64,000 nt of DNA, from NCBI GenBank assembly GCA_014871385.1, contig CM026430.1, positions 16,178,995 through 16,242,994 on the forward strand, given 5' to 3'. Under the pieces are notes generated by a model. That model made no database searches. It was given only the letters and a program-made list of their open reading frames with translations, and was not told the DNA's origin. Both the position numbers and the translations under genes were made by a program. Source of the stretch: Ceratodon purpureus. Taxonomy: Eukaryota; Streptophyta; Bryopsida; Pseudoditrichales; Ditrichaceae. The stretch's first letter is position 1. Each line of letters begins with the position of its first letter. Of the stretch, positions 47,780-60,144 are shown piece after piece.

Positions 47780-49300
47780 CCATCGGAGGTCATGTAGATG
47801 TGGTATTCACGAGTCATGAACTCGACTTGAGAATTGTTCAGCCCCGTGAAGGTGAACATCCCAATTTCCTTTAGAACATGATCCCAATCACCTGGTGTGC
47901 CTGTTCAAATACCAAAGGAATGTCAAAAGTTATACGCTTCATATTAGAAGGGTCCACGCCTCCTTGTTGTCAATTATTGAGCATGCACTTCTGAAAATCC
48001 CTTAAGATATTGAATCTCTTTCCTACACACTCTTGATAATTGAAGGCTTTGTGGTCCCTGTTCCAGACAGTCTTTGTCTACCCACAGAGTAGGTAAAGTT
48101 GGAAGAAGGATCAGGATTAGAGATAAAGACTGGAAGTTAGAGTGATAAAAACAGCTGCTAAAATATCTGAATAGTGATGCAAAATGAGTACATGAAATTA
48201 TAGTGAGAATAAGAAGAGCAACACACCCCGTTCCTGCAAAGCATCATAGAGCTGATGACGCATGCTTATAATCCGGTCAGCCATACCCTTCAGCTCCACT
48301 GTCCAGTTCTTGAAAAGATTTCTATATAGCAACAGGAGCCACTGAACTTGTGACAGAAAGCCTAAACGATTTTAATCCGTGCTGTCAACCTGAACATAAC
48401 TAGCTACTGCAACAGGCATTCATAACTTGCGAGTCAAATCCAACAATTCTGCTTGTGAAGAACATGTAAGAAGCTCTTAAGAAGTTGGGAAATAATCAAT
48501 GATGGGACAATGAATTAATACCCGTCTTCCACAATTGCGGCAGCGATGGCAGCACTATGAACCAGGGGGCTGGAGTACATGGGACGGATAACCAGTTTTA
48601 GCGGGCTGTCCACCCGACTTGCCACCGGTGCACTTCGACACACCTATGAGCCAGATTTATCAACATCAGGTTCTTCTCTAGAGAAATACCAACCTAAAAT
48701 ATGATCTCATAGTGACTGGTAAAGAATTTGTTGTGTTGCCAATCAGTCCATAAGGTCCTCCATATGAAAATTTAATGGTTAATAAATAATGCTACATGTG
48801 AGAGTTAAATTCCATAACACAGATTCGACAATAAATGCAGATAACACCGATTGAAACATTCATTTTCTGACAATGCAACTACATTGGTTTTTTGTAATCT
48901 CTAACACTTGCGATATGTTTTTGATGCACACTTACAATGTTCAAAGCACCAACACGTTCTCCATAGAGCCCCCTGCTCTTGGCGAAACTTTGTGAAACTA
49001 AGCACTCCCCACCATCAGCTACAAATGAGCGGACGGCGTAGGCATCCTTGTCCAGACTTCCACTTGCGAAGCCCTGAGAACAGAACAGAAGTATTAGTGG
49101 GATATCCTAATTGGGAAACATATAGTACATGTTCCAGTAGATATTTGGCCAAAACTAGAGGTAGTTGCACGGGACAGTGGTGATAAATTACCTGGTAAGC
49201 ACAGTCGAAAAAGGGAAGCTCATTCGTACTCCGAATGACCTTCCGAATACCTTCCCACTGCTCTTCGGTAGGGTTGTGTGCACACGCATCTCGTACTTCA
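47780..49300 (-). pseudogene. Aspartate aminotransferase, internal exons
   Basis: Five minus-strand exons match a plant cytosolic-type aspartate aminotransferase (PLP-dependent, Asp + 2-oxoglutarate to oxaloacetate + Glu): to 49191 ([30 protein letters not shown]), 49073-48936 ([37 protein letters not shown], including the PLP-Lys motif S-x-AK), 48643-48522 ([20 protein letters not shown]), 48321-48227 ([20 protein letters not shown]) and 47900-47780 ([27 protein letters not shown]). The HNPTG-VDPT loop is shortened to HNPTEEQW. Exons before this and the last exon (RISMAGL...) are missing; RPB1 sequence begins about 440 bases further on. Confidence 0.85.
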
Positions 49301-49583
49301 TACGCAGTGCCGACGGCCCTCATCAATCACCGGGTGGATGGTCGTCAGGCTCAGCTCTGTCTTCGAATGCACTTGGATCTGTCTCTCAGGTTATCCTAAA
49401 ACTAAACCCTAACATCACATACATCACTCGCGCGCTATCCAGTCACCACGGCAAACCTTTGGTCTAAGCGAGGCTAAGGGGACGTCGAGTGCATGAGAAG
49501 ACGCGATCACCTACATGGCGCTGGACATACATACCCAGGACCAAACACACTGAATTGAGCAAAAAATCAGAGTTTAGGTATGC

Positions 49584-50270
49584 TCACATTTTTGGTCCAA
49601 TGGCGTTATTGTCAGCCTCGGCGACCTTCAAGAGCTCCAGCACTCCAGACGTCTGCTCTCGCGAGAACCGCACAGCATCACAAGCTGCTCCGAATTGCCG
49701 ACGTTGGCCAAATGAAGTCCCCTCCCCCGCAGTCTCCAGACCTCGCAGCTCGTCCCATTTCATCCGACACGCTTCCTCCACCCTCCCATCCCTCTCCCAC
49801 GACGCATATTGTTTGCGGCAGACATCGAAAGCGAATCTGGCCCAATTGATCTTCGCCTTCCTCTCTCTCTCCGCCAACCAGCTCCTCAGGAAGTACCTCG
49901 CGTACTCCTTGTTAGGAGGCGGGTGATTATACACCACGAGGTACAGATCATAAACTGCGGCGCACTCCTCCTCCGACAATTCACTGTTAGGCACAATTCT
50001 CAAACCGCTCCCTCCCTTGTTCGGAAACACGCGCATCAGATGTGCGTCGGTGATGTGCCTGGCACCGCACTCCGTTTTCCCGCAAATCCCGGCGTCTTCC
50101 AATCCAAGCCTCTCTGCGAAGTCCTGCACAGTCCACTTGCTACGATCATGCAATGCTTTCGCGAACTTGATTCTTTCCACACCCTTCCTGTTCAGCTCGA
50201 CCTCCACCTTCGGCACGACCTCCAGCTTCGGCACTGGAGAAACTTGCTGACACAGATCTGACGCCATCAA
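49584..50270 (-). CDS. Uncharacterised 228-residue protein
   Basis: A single uninterrupted frame starting at an ATG pair (MMASDLCQQ). The composition is soluble, with no signal peptide or membrane segment. It has charged N-terminal repeats (PKLEVVPKVEVEL), a middle AKALHDRSKWTVQDFAERLG with two Cys (CGKTECG), a segment EEECAAVYDLYLVVYNHPPP NKEYARYFLRSW (split here), and a helical basic region INWARFAFDVCRKQYASWE. The pattern of Trp and aromatic residues suggests a folded helical protein. I recognise no family. Double telo-box sequence about 230 bases upstream supports a genuine promoter. It is one of the few undamaged frames in the right half. Confidence 0.5.
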   Translation of the reverse strand: MMASDLCQQVSPVPKLEVVPKVEVELNRKGVERIKFAKALHDRSKWTVQDFAERLGLEDAGICGKTECGARHITDAHLMRVFPNKGGSGLRIVPNSELSEEECAAVYDLYLVVYNHPPPNKEYARYFLRSWLAERERKAKINWARFAFDVCRKQYASWERDGRVEEACRMKWDELRGLETAGEGTSFGQRRQFGAACDAVRFSREQTSGVLELLKVAEADNNAIGPKM

Positions 50271-50494
50271 CCTTCGCTACGCGCTACCCTCTTGCAAACA
50301 AGTCAGCCTTTGCGGGGAAAGTGTACGCAGGTGAACAATATTTCTAACTCTGGAACCCTAATCTGTAGGCACCTCTGACTCCGACCCTTTCTAACAACCT
50401 TAGACAAATCTGCCCGGTCTCTTCCAGACACCAATTCAAACAGCAAATCCTCTACGTCGATGCTGCTACGTGAGGAGAATTGAATTGGAAGATG

Positions 50495-50512
50495 ACCCTA
50501 AAACCCTAAACC
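50495..50512 (-). promoter_or_regulatory. Double telo-box upstream of the 228-residue ORF
   Basis: ACCCTAAAACCCTAAACC lies 225-242 bases upstream of the ATG at 50270, in the position of a plant promoter or leader motif. Confidence 0.45.
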
Positions 50513-51144
50513 AAGTGTTCGACAGTACTGCAACAGCCCCAACAGCATGTGCAACATCTCCCGCATAGCCCCCCACGTCCGTGAGTTTCAAGAACACGCA
50601 AACACACAGCAAATTCTGAAAACAGCACACATAAAACCAGAAATTCGCAACACCAAATTCAGCGTAACACCGAACCGTTCTCCCTTCTCCTCTACCGACT
50701 GAACCCTGACGGTGCCCCTCTCCGATCCTCGAGAAGAAAGTGTTTCGAAAGTGAAGTGATTTGCACACCGAGAAACCCATTCCAAGCACTTCCACCCTAC
50801 ACCCTAATCATCAAACATAGACCCAGCATCAAATGCGAGTGGCAGCGCACCTGCAATCTCACTTCGTGTCCCTCGGAAACAGCGTTGCAAAGGTTTTTGA
50901 GGAAACGGCTGCGCAGCATTCACAGCGGCCCTTCCCGGGAATTGGCGCAATGAAGAGGCCTCGCTCGACTTCTGTGTCGACCCCAAAACTCCTGAACATG
51001 TGTCACAGCGTTCCCTTCCCCTTCATGCGGTGGTTCAACTGCCTCCCCGTTCCCAAAGTCCCCAAACATGGCACTTTTCTTTCACTGAAATTTGGTCACA
51101 CATTGCACTTTTTGGTACACTTTACTCTGCTCCCCCCCTGCTAC

Positions 51145-51633
51145 CGCAAACCAACTAGTCGCCTATAGTGACGCCGATTACGCAGGAGACCTGGACGACA
51201 GGAAGTTCCGTACCGGATTTGTACTCATGCTCAACGGAGGGCCGGTCGCTTGGACAGCAAGAAGCAAGGGTGTACCGCAACGAGCATAACAGAGGCTGAG
51301 TACATCGCAGCTTTCACAGCAACGAAGGAGGTTGTCTGGATGAGACAGCTTCTCACCGAGCTTGGGTACCCACAGTCAGGACCAACCGCACTCATGTGCG
51401 ACAACCAAGCAGCCATTCGCTTAGTCAAAAATCCGGAGTACCACAGCATAACCAACCACATCGACTTTCAGTATCATAAGATCCGCGAAGAATTCATCAG
51501 AGGCACCATCCGATTGGAGTACGTCGACACCGACAGCCAGCTCGCCAATATCCTTACCAAGGCATTACAGCGCCCTCGGTTCGAACGTTTAAAAACCCTG
51601 CTTGGACTCAGCAACGTCCAGGATGAGAACTAG
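51145..51633 (+). pseudogene. Ty1/copia RNase H, 3' end of a retroelement
   Basis: The plus strand reads LVAYSDADYAGDLDDRKFRT with the RNase H active-site DADYAGD, then GPVAWTARSK. One base later in frame it continues SITEAEYIAAFTATKEVVWM with catalytic EAEY, LMCDNQAAIRLVKNPEYHS with CDN, then HIDFQYHKIREEF and DTDSQLANILTKALQRPRFE, ending near LLGLSNVQDEN. This is the complete copia RNase H region with one frameshift near 51255. The upstream reverse transcriptase is missing: foreign sequence precedes 51145. Confidence 0.85.
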
Positions 51634-52085
51634 CCTGATCGCACTTCATCCCGAGTGGGAGTCTCAGAGGTATCAACCGCGGCCTTACGGCATGAAGTGA
51701 TCATCACCGAGGGACAGCTCAGCGCAACTTGAATCTGTGCGCGCCCACAGGAACTCATCATGACTCATCAGCTCCCGCCCGTTCCTGTGGGGCTAAAGAC
51801 CAGCCGCCCAGCCTGTACTGGGCTGTACATGGTCGCTCTCTCTGGTCCATGTAGCTAGCCGTAGCACTGTAGCAGACATCAGTGAGTGTAGTGTGCGTCT
51901 TCTTGTCGTAGAAGATGCAGGTCCTTGCCTAAGGACATTGTAAGGATCTTTGATCCTTTGTTGCTTTTAATACATCAGGCTGTATGTTTCTGGTACTTTC
52001 CGTTGTCAGTTTACACCAAGTGCTGCAGACTTGGTTTGTCGTTATTGGATATTAAAAGCTTGTTTGAATAAAAACCGGAACCATA
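51634..52085 (+). mobile_element. Probable 3' untranslated end and LTR of the copia element
   Basis: The sequence directly downstream of the RNase H frame has a purine-rich GAGTGGGAG stretch near 51653-51661 (polypurine-tract-like), as expected just before a 3' LTR. Exact LTR borders, TG/CA ends and a target duplication could not be fixed, and there is no 5' LTR in the window. Confidence 0.35.
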
Positions 52086-53010
52086 CCCGACCCTGTCAGC
52101 CTCTCTATCAGCCCAGCGGCACAATCAGTGGCTAGCCTTAGTCACTGAGTCGTAAGCAAAGTACAAAACAAAAATCACAAGCGCGCACACACACACAATT
52201 CAACTCCCACAGAAAGCATAGCTCAGAAGTAGGCTTTCCTAAACCTAGAGAAGTTTAGGTACACACATTGTCGCTCACTTGTCCGGAGAAGACGAACACA
52301 AACTCTAAGTCACAGGGAGCTTCCATATTTAGAGTGAAAGTTTTTTCGTATCAAAATATCAATAGACAACTCCAAAGAAACCGCACTTCACTCAAACGTC
52401 ACTCTACTCCATATTCCTGCCTAAACAGAACCTCATCGAAAAATTGAACACGGTCCTTAGAAATGCACTCCGACGAACCAAAATCCAGCCGTTAACTAGG
52501 GTCCAATAGCCCTGGCTACCCAAAAAGCAATATTAATCTCTAGATACAATATACGTATTTGGAACTCGTCGTGTTTCTTTCTGATTAAGCCAATATCTTT
52601 GCAAATTTGATATATGTTCTCGAATCATGTTAGTGAAACATATTCATGACATTGAAGGATGTGCTGGACAAGTTACCAAATGAGTGAATGATCTCCAGCA
52701 TCGAATGTAACATTGTGCTTCAATCATGTTCCAAAGAGCAATTGTGAAGTTTGTTTGACAAAGGAGTTGAGTTTACAACTAACTAGACAGTATTTAAGCT
52801 CATATCAATATTACTGCTGCAAGGCATATTAGGAATGAGAACCTCCTGGCGGCCCATACTCTAACCCTGAATAAGTCGCAAGTCCAAAAAATAAAATTGG
52901 AGTTTCATATTTGATTTCTGCCAATCAAGCCTCCATACATGAAATCCTAGCATCACAATTGGAATATGCAAGTCTGTGATTGACACTAAGCAGGTCACAA
53001 TTCAACTATT
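52086..53010. other. No gene recognised
   Basis: Spacer between the copia end and the 3' side of the Stig1-like gene; the right part is presumably that gene's 3' untranslated region. Confidence 0.4.
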
Positions 53011-54390
53011 TTAATGGCATTGATTTAAACAGGACAAGGGATCGCTGACAATGTTATTGTAGAATGCGCAATCGCGGCACTCTCCTAATGCACAGAGTTT
53101 ATTGCAGGTAACGGTATTCATTAGGCAATTACAGTTGCTTGTCGTTCCTTCGCATAGACTCCCACATGCTCCGCAGTTCTTGCTATCCCACAATGTATCC
53201 ACGCATTTGCCTTCGCATAGCGTGAATCCGTCCTGGCAGTGAGAGCTACACTGCCCATTCGAGCATATCGGAAAGCCATTCTCAACTTCTGGGCACGGAC
53301 GGTTGCAGCCTCCACAATTATTTACGTCGACTTGAAAGCTTGTGCATATGTCTCCCGACAGATCGCCGCTACATTTATCATACCCGCCGTAACACTGAAA
53401 GTCACACGTTCCACCCGAGCAAAATACAGACTTGCAGTTTAATACCATCACACCGCAAGCGTTGCCGCAGGATCCACAGTTACTCACGTCGTTGTCAAAA
53501 TTCAGGCACTGGTCACCACAAAGCATGAATCCGTCCTTGCACGATGTGACACAGCTGCCACCCGAGCAAGTCACGTTGCCATTTGCCGGCGCTTGGCAGG
53601 CGTTGCCACAGGATCCACAGTTACTCACGTCGTAGTCAACATCAAGGCACTGCCCGCCGCAAAGCGTGAATCCGTCAATGCAAGCCACGTTGCAGATGCC
53701 ACCCGAGCAACTCGCAGTGCCGTTTGCCGGTGCTGCGCAAACGTTCCCGCATGTTCCACAGTTGCCCGTGTCGGTCTGTAGATCCAAGCATTCAGTGCCG
53801 CACTTGGAGAATCCGGCGTTGCATTGAATCCCACACCCATCCTTTCTGGAGCATGTCGCATTGCCATCGGCGGGAGGGGCCGGGCAAACCTTCCCGCACT
53901 TGCCGCAGTGGTTTGGGTTGGTGTTGATGTTGGTCTCGCAGCCGTTGCCTCTGTTGGAGTCGCAATCTCGCCACCCTTGGCGCCCCTGGCATTCCAACGT
54001 GCACCTGCCTTTCTCGCACTTGCCTTCGCCGTGCGCTGCGTTCGGGCATCGCACCCCGCACTTGCCACAATTCTGGGGGTCGCAACTCACTTGCGTCTTG
54101 CACGAGCCCCCCTTGTGGCATGTTGCGAATCCCGGTCGACAGCGCTCATGTGCATCTGTAACGCATCCATTACACGTACATTAAGCAAATCAGTAACCAT
54201 ATTATTGGAGGGTGCCCACACATTGAACAAATCGCTGATATACCATATGTATGTGCATTTGGCAGGATCATGGAAAGCATTAGCAAATCGGAGGCACTAG
54301 GGACTTACCAGTCTCAGCAGAGAATGTGCAGATGAAGACGACAACGACGACCCAAATGGCTCCCAGCAGCTGCATGTGCCGAGCACCCAT
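53011..54390 (-). CDS. Secreted Stig1-like cysteine-rich repeat protein
   Basis: Two exons (54390-54309 and 54155-53011) join in frame (phase 1, GT-AG) to 408 residues. The N-terminus is a signal peptide: MGARHMQLLGAIWVVVVVFI then CTFSA. The rest is a run of about seven Cys-rich repeats of the Stig1 type, with core NCGxCGxxC, a spacer rich in Pro/Ala/Asn, then C-x2-G-x-C and a GF-x-C-x-x-x-C-x-D turn (for example NCGSCGNACQAPANGNVTCS, DGFTLCGGQCLDVDYDVSNC). Angiosperm Stig1 proteins carry one such domain and act at the stigma and in pollen-tube growth; a long multi-repeat form points to an apoplastic or cell-wall role here. No stop or shift. Unequal exchange between near-identical repeats is the likely source of its length. 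Confidence 0.75.
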
Positions 54391-55168
54391 TGTGACAGAG
54401 AGCAGGTGCAGTTGAAACTGGCTCCGACCGCTCAAGCTGCACCAGCAGGTTCAGATGAGGCCAACTAATTGTCAACACGGACTTATGATCGAGAAATTTT
54501 GATCGTCATCGAGCTCTTATTTATGGGCACTGGCACGTCTAAGCTGGTCCTTGTAAGGTGCATTCCACGAAGAGGTCTGCATGTTTCGTGAGCAGGGTGA
54601 GGCGCCAAAACTCAGGTGAAACCTTTGACATTGCTTGTAACGTGCCCTTTCTGAACCTCGATTCCTTGAGAGCAGGGTCAGGCGCCAAAACTCAGGTGGA
54701 GCCTTAGACATTGATACGTTTCTGTGGATTCAAAGTTTCATGTACTAGCTGCATCAGATAGTTCTGCATAAACGTGCGCAAGCAGTCCACTTGCACAAGT
54801 GCACCAGAACCTTTGGATTGCTAATGCTTCATGAAGTTCCGGAACCTTCATGCACAATAGTATCACTGTAACTGGGTAATTTGTTTTGAGAGATGACGTC
54901 GCAATGAGCAGTGAGCACAAGGTCTGAGCACATGTTGGACGTATTTAGGTTCGTGGAACTGTCGAACACGAGGTTCCAGCCAGGTGGAAGAGCTTGCATG
55001 CTCAAATCGGTTGAATCTTCTCGACTATCCGGCAAGGAAATCCCAATATTTACTCCTTGGATGTGAGCTAAGTGGGAGTGAATGAAATTTCGTGACTTCG
55101 ACACGGTTTAAAGGAATTTATGGACATGTGAAGGCGATGTTCAGCTTAAATTGTCCTCAAATCATCCC
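54391..55168. other. 5' flank with imperfect duplicated block
   Basis: Contains two related blocks, about 54574-54625 and 54660-54714, sharing GAGCAGGGTGAGGCGCCAAA/ACTCAGGTG with small changes. This is the promoter side of the Stig1-like gene. No coding exon was recognised. Confidence 0.45.
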
Positions 55169-55362
55169 TTACATTTGACCCAGGTTGATCTATTGTGAGA
55201 CAGGAGCTCTATGCATCTACTGCCCCTAATCCAGAATGCATAGTTCATTCAAAGCTGTGAGATAGTTCACAACACAAGCATTTGTCGATGATGGCAAAAC
55301 GGCCAATGATACAATGGGCGACCTACAGGGAGCATTAACTTACCACATTCATGATTGTAAAT
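55169..55362. repeat. Displaced copy of a galacturonokinase intron-exon edge
   Basis: This stretch repeats 60782-60943 with a few indels: both contain GTGAGACAGGAGCTCTATGC, CCTAATCCAGAATGCATAGT, GGCAAAACGGCCAAT and GGGCGACCTACAGGGAGCAT. It ends just after the sequence that is the 3' edge and donor of one galacturonokinase exon (CTTACCACATTCAT). The copy is in the same orientation as the source. Confidence 0.8.
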
Positions 55363-56223
55363 GGTTAAGTTGTTGATCAGGATTCAGGGCCTTGTGCTTC
55401 TGTCTGTTTACTTCCCATCTAGATCGGATTTATCTGGTTATTCTGAGCAATTTGGAGAACGGAGCTCTTGTCTTGAAGAGCTTCATTGCCTGCACAAATC
55501 ATTTAAAAAGCAGAAGTTTAGAGTGCAGACAGGGAGTTACTTCAAATTACTCCGTTTGTAGGTAAAAAGTAGATTCATTACTCAAGTGATTGGAAGGGAG
55601 ATCAGAGAGATGTGGAGAGCCTTCACAGCATTAGGGCTAGAAAATAGCCGCTTTAATTACTTGTACCCCTCATTAATTGCAAAGGTTGGAGGTTGCCACA
55701 TATGAGAAACATGGTTTTGTTGCAAGTGGTGTCATACATAATGTGGTCACCGAGTGCAATTTCGAGGATATGCCCAAGTTTGAGCACCTTTGGCACATTG
55801 GAGAAACTTAAAATAGAGGGATGCAATCTCTACACTTTTAGAAAAAAATGATGATAAAAATCACCACACTTTATAAAAGTGTAGTGTTTCAATTGAATAC
55901 ACTTTTAAATAATTAATTTTATTTTAAATGAATCATGTTATTTGAAGCAATGAACATTATTTTAAAATTCCTATAGTCATGGACGCTACTTCAATTAGAA
56001 AAACGTGCATCATTTGAGGTATATTTTGAGCCATACTATTTGACAATTTAAATTATGATATTTACTTTTAACTCATTCATTAATCTGTAAACTAAAATCC
56101 TACATATTTTGAAATCACAAGTATAATTAATGTAAGCATTGCTAATCAAGCATGACATTATTCAATAATCCTCAATAAGTAGATGAAAATGTTTTCCTTT
56201 CTACATATTCATTTGCCTAGAAT
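55363..56223. other. No gene recognised; GC falls sharply
   Basis: No exon was identified. From about 55810 the sequence becomes strongly AT-rich and leads into repeat copy B. Confidence 0.4.
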
Positions 56224-56432
56224 CTTGAAAGTGAATTAGAAGATTGTTTTTTAGAACTATATGTAGACGATCAAAGATGTTTTACATTGATTGCACTATG
56301 TGATAAATATTGAACAAAATATTTTATATATGACATCTAAATTTTTATTGAACTTAAATTGAACATATATATGCTATAAGTTTCTTCCTTAAATATCAAT
56401 TCCACAACATTCAAGTAAAATGTCTAATACAT

Positions 56433-57060
56433 CTATATTGAAGTTTGTCCAAATTTTCTCCATTCTTTTTCCAACCACTTTTGTCCCAAGATTGTATTAG
56501 GATTATACAAAACACGATGTCTAAAGTACCATCCTCTAAATAATGCTTGCAATTGCACTACATTCCTCACCTTCCTTTCATTCCATATCCAACAATTCCA
56601 TGCATGATTGATCTCTAATGAGTCTCTTTTCATAAGACTTGATTCCAAAACTTGTTCGTAAAATAGTCGATAAAGTGCATACAAGGTAATCACTGCTTCA
56701 AAGTCTTTATCGTCTTTTTCCATGATCCGAAGGTGCATATAAGGATCAATACAAAGTTGTGCATGCTCATACATCTTTACACATGATATTGCTTTAATCT
56801 CCAAGTTACTACTTTGTTTTTATGTTTGTTCTTCTATATGCTCTTGTGTTTTCTCTTCCATTTCCACTATAGATGGCCTCAAAATGTCACATAGAGTTTC
56901 ATCAATGTCAGAAGAAGATAATACTTCTCCCTCTTGACAAGATGAACATCCATCATCAGATACATACTTGTGTAATATGGCTTGCTTAGCTTTCACATTG
57001 ACCATCAAGAAGTATCCACCGAGATGACAAAAATCATCTTTACTCTTAAGAAAGGGTTCA
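56433..57060 (-). pseudogene. Repeat-borne ORF with IQ-like motif, copy B
   Basis: The better-preserved copy: from about 57060 the minus strand reads DDFCHLGGYFLMVNVKAKQ, ILHKYVSDDGCSSCQEG, an acidic stretch to EKTQEHIEEQT, then TAA at 56816-56818. In the same frame it then runs 123 or more codons identical in protein to copy A, with LYALYRLFYEQVLESSL, HAWNCWIWNERKVRN and the IQ-like VQLQALFRGWYFRHR, ending KEWRKFGQTSI. Ignoring the single TAA, the frame spans about 200 codons. The family is unknown. A weak likeness of the GGYF block to RNA polymerase subunit 2 is noted, not claimed. Confidence 0.4.
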
Positions 57061-57455
57061 TTTCCATCTCAATAATATCTTTGTTTATTCCCAAATTGGA
57101 ATTTTGCTATTAAAATTCAATTTTCATAACATAAGAGTTGGGCGTGAGATATTGCTTGTTCTTCCGCATCTATAGTAGGTAAATTGTGACAAGTATTGGC
57201 CAACACTCTTGAGGATGCCACCATCTAACTTGCGACCATCTTTTCCATTTTTTGATGGTGGATTCTTTAGATGTTGTTTGATTCAATTTTAAGCTGTTCA
57301 TTTCTTGGATTACAGCTATTTCAACTATTGACATCTTTTGTGAAACATCTAATTTGATAATCTAAAGACTAATCCAGAATGAATAATAAAGAAATTTCCA
57401 AAATTTTCAGTGTTTAGAAAGTACAATAATAAAATAAAAAATGACTTCAATAATC

Positions 57456-57477
57456 ATATATATATACATATATATAT

Positions 57478-57519
<42 letters not shown>
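57456..57519. repeat. TA/CATA microsatellite inside repeat copy B
   Basis: Alternating TA with interspersed CATA units. At the same point copy A has only TCATATTATATTTG, so the expansion arose after the copies separated. Confidence 0.85.
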
Positions 57520-57524
<5 letters not shown>

Positions 57525-58326
57525 CATGTTTAATATTTTAAACTTCCAAAGAAAGTTCATTAATATATAGTTGAAAACATCTCTATCTTTGTTCTTTTGC
57601 TTTCAATTACTTAGCTATTTACTTTGTTTGGTTTCATTTTCTTTTTTTCTTTTTTTCTTTTACTTTTGGCATCAGTAAATGATTGCTTTCAATTAATGAA
57701 ATATATTTGATTTGTAGAAAGAACAAAGTGACTAGAATATTTGAATTGAAGCATATTTTTGAATTCTTTTAAAAAAATTAAAATTCTAAAGTAAACTTTA
57801 AGTGTTAATTTTAGAAAATGCGAATATAATGTTTATATTATCTTTACATCACTTACTTTGCTTCACTCTAAAATCTACAATTTCCATTCCAAAATCAATG
57901 CCTTTCTGTAGAATGTTGTAATAAAGCCAACATCTCCATAACCAAATTCAAACCACCGAAAACTAAGAAACATGTACCCGTAAAACGCAGTTGGAAAGAT
58001 CAAAATCTGCTTTTTGAAAATTTAGACCATTCTTAGGTAGTGAAAATCAATATTAGGTAAAAACATAAGCCAATGTTGATACAGTATGTTGGCATTTGGT
58101 ATACCTCGCAATTACAACACCAGGAACTCAAAAGCATCACTGAACCTAGAACCAACATCGTCTGCCATACAGTTCTCACTCACATATCTAACCCCCCTGC
58201 CCTTCTAGAATCCGTACTCTCCTTTCTAGAATCTAGGTTTCTTGAGATAGTAACGACCTCCTTTGTTTGAAATGTTGCCTGAAGTTGGTACAGTTTTTTT
58301 AGCTTTTGAAAAAAAAATTAAAAAAA

Positions 58327-60144
<1,818 letters not shown>

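Larger units (their letters stand above)
56224..58038. repeat. AT-rich direct repeat, copy B
   Basis: Second copy of the repeat at 592-2135, same orientation. It is longer because of a TA/CA-rich expansion at 57456-57519 and further insertions after it (57540-57790), absent from copy A. The shared beginning (CTTGAAAGTGAATTAGAAGA) is a sharp junction in both copies; the far end fades. Confidence 0.85.

Noticed and set aside
592-58038. The two repeats as LTRs of one giant retroelement
   Set aside because: No TG/CA ends, primer-binding site or polypurine tract next to them; they contain an ORF; 54 kb of unrelated genes in between.
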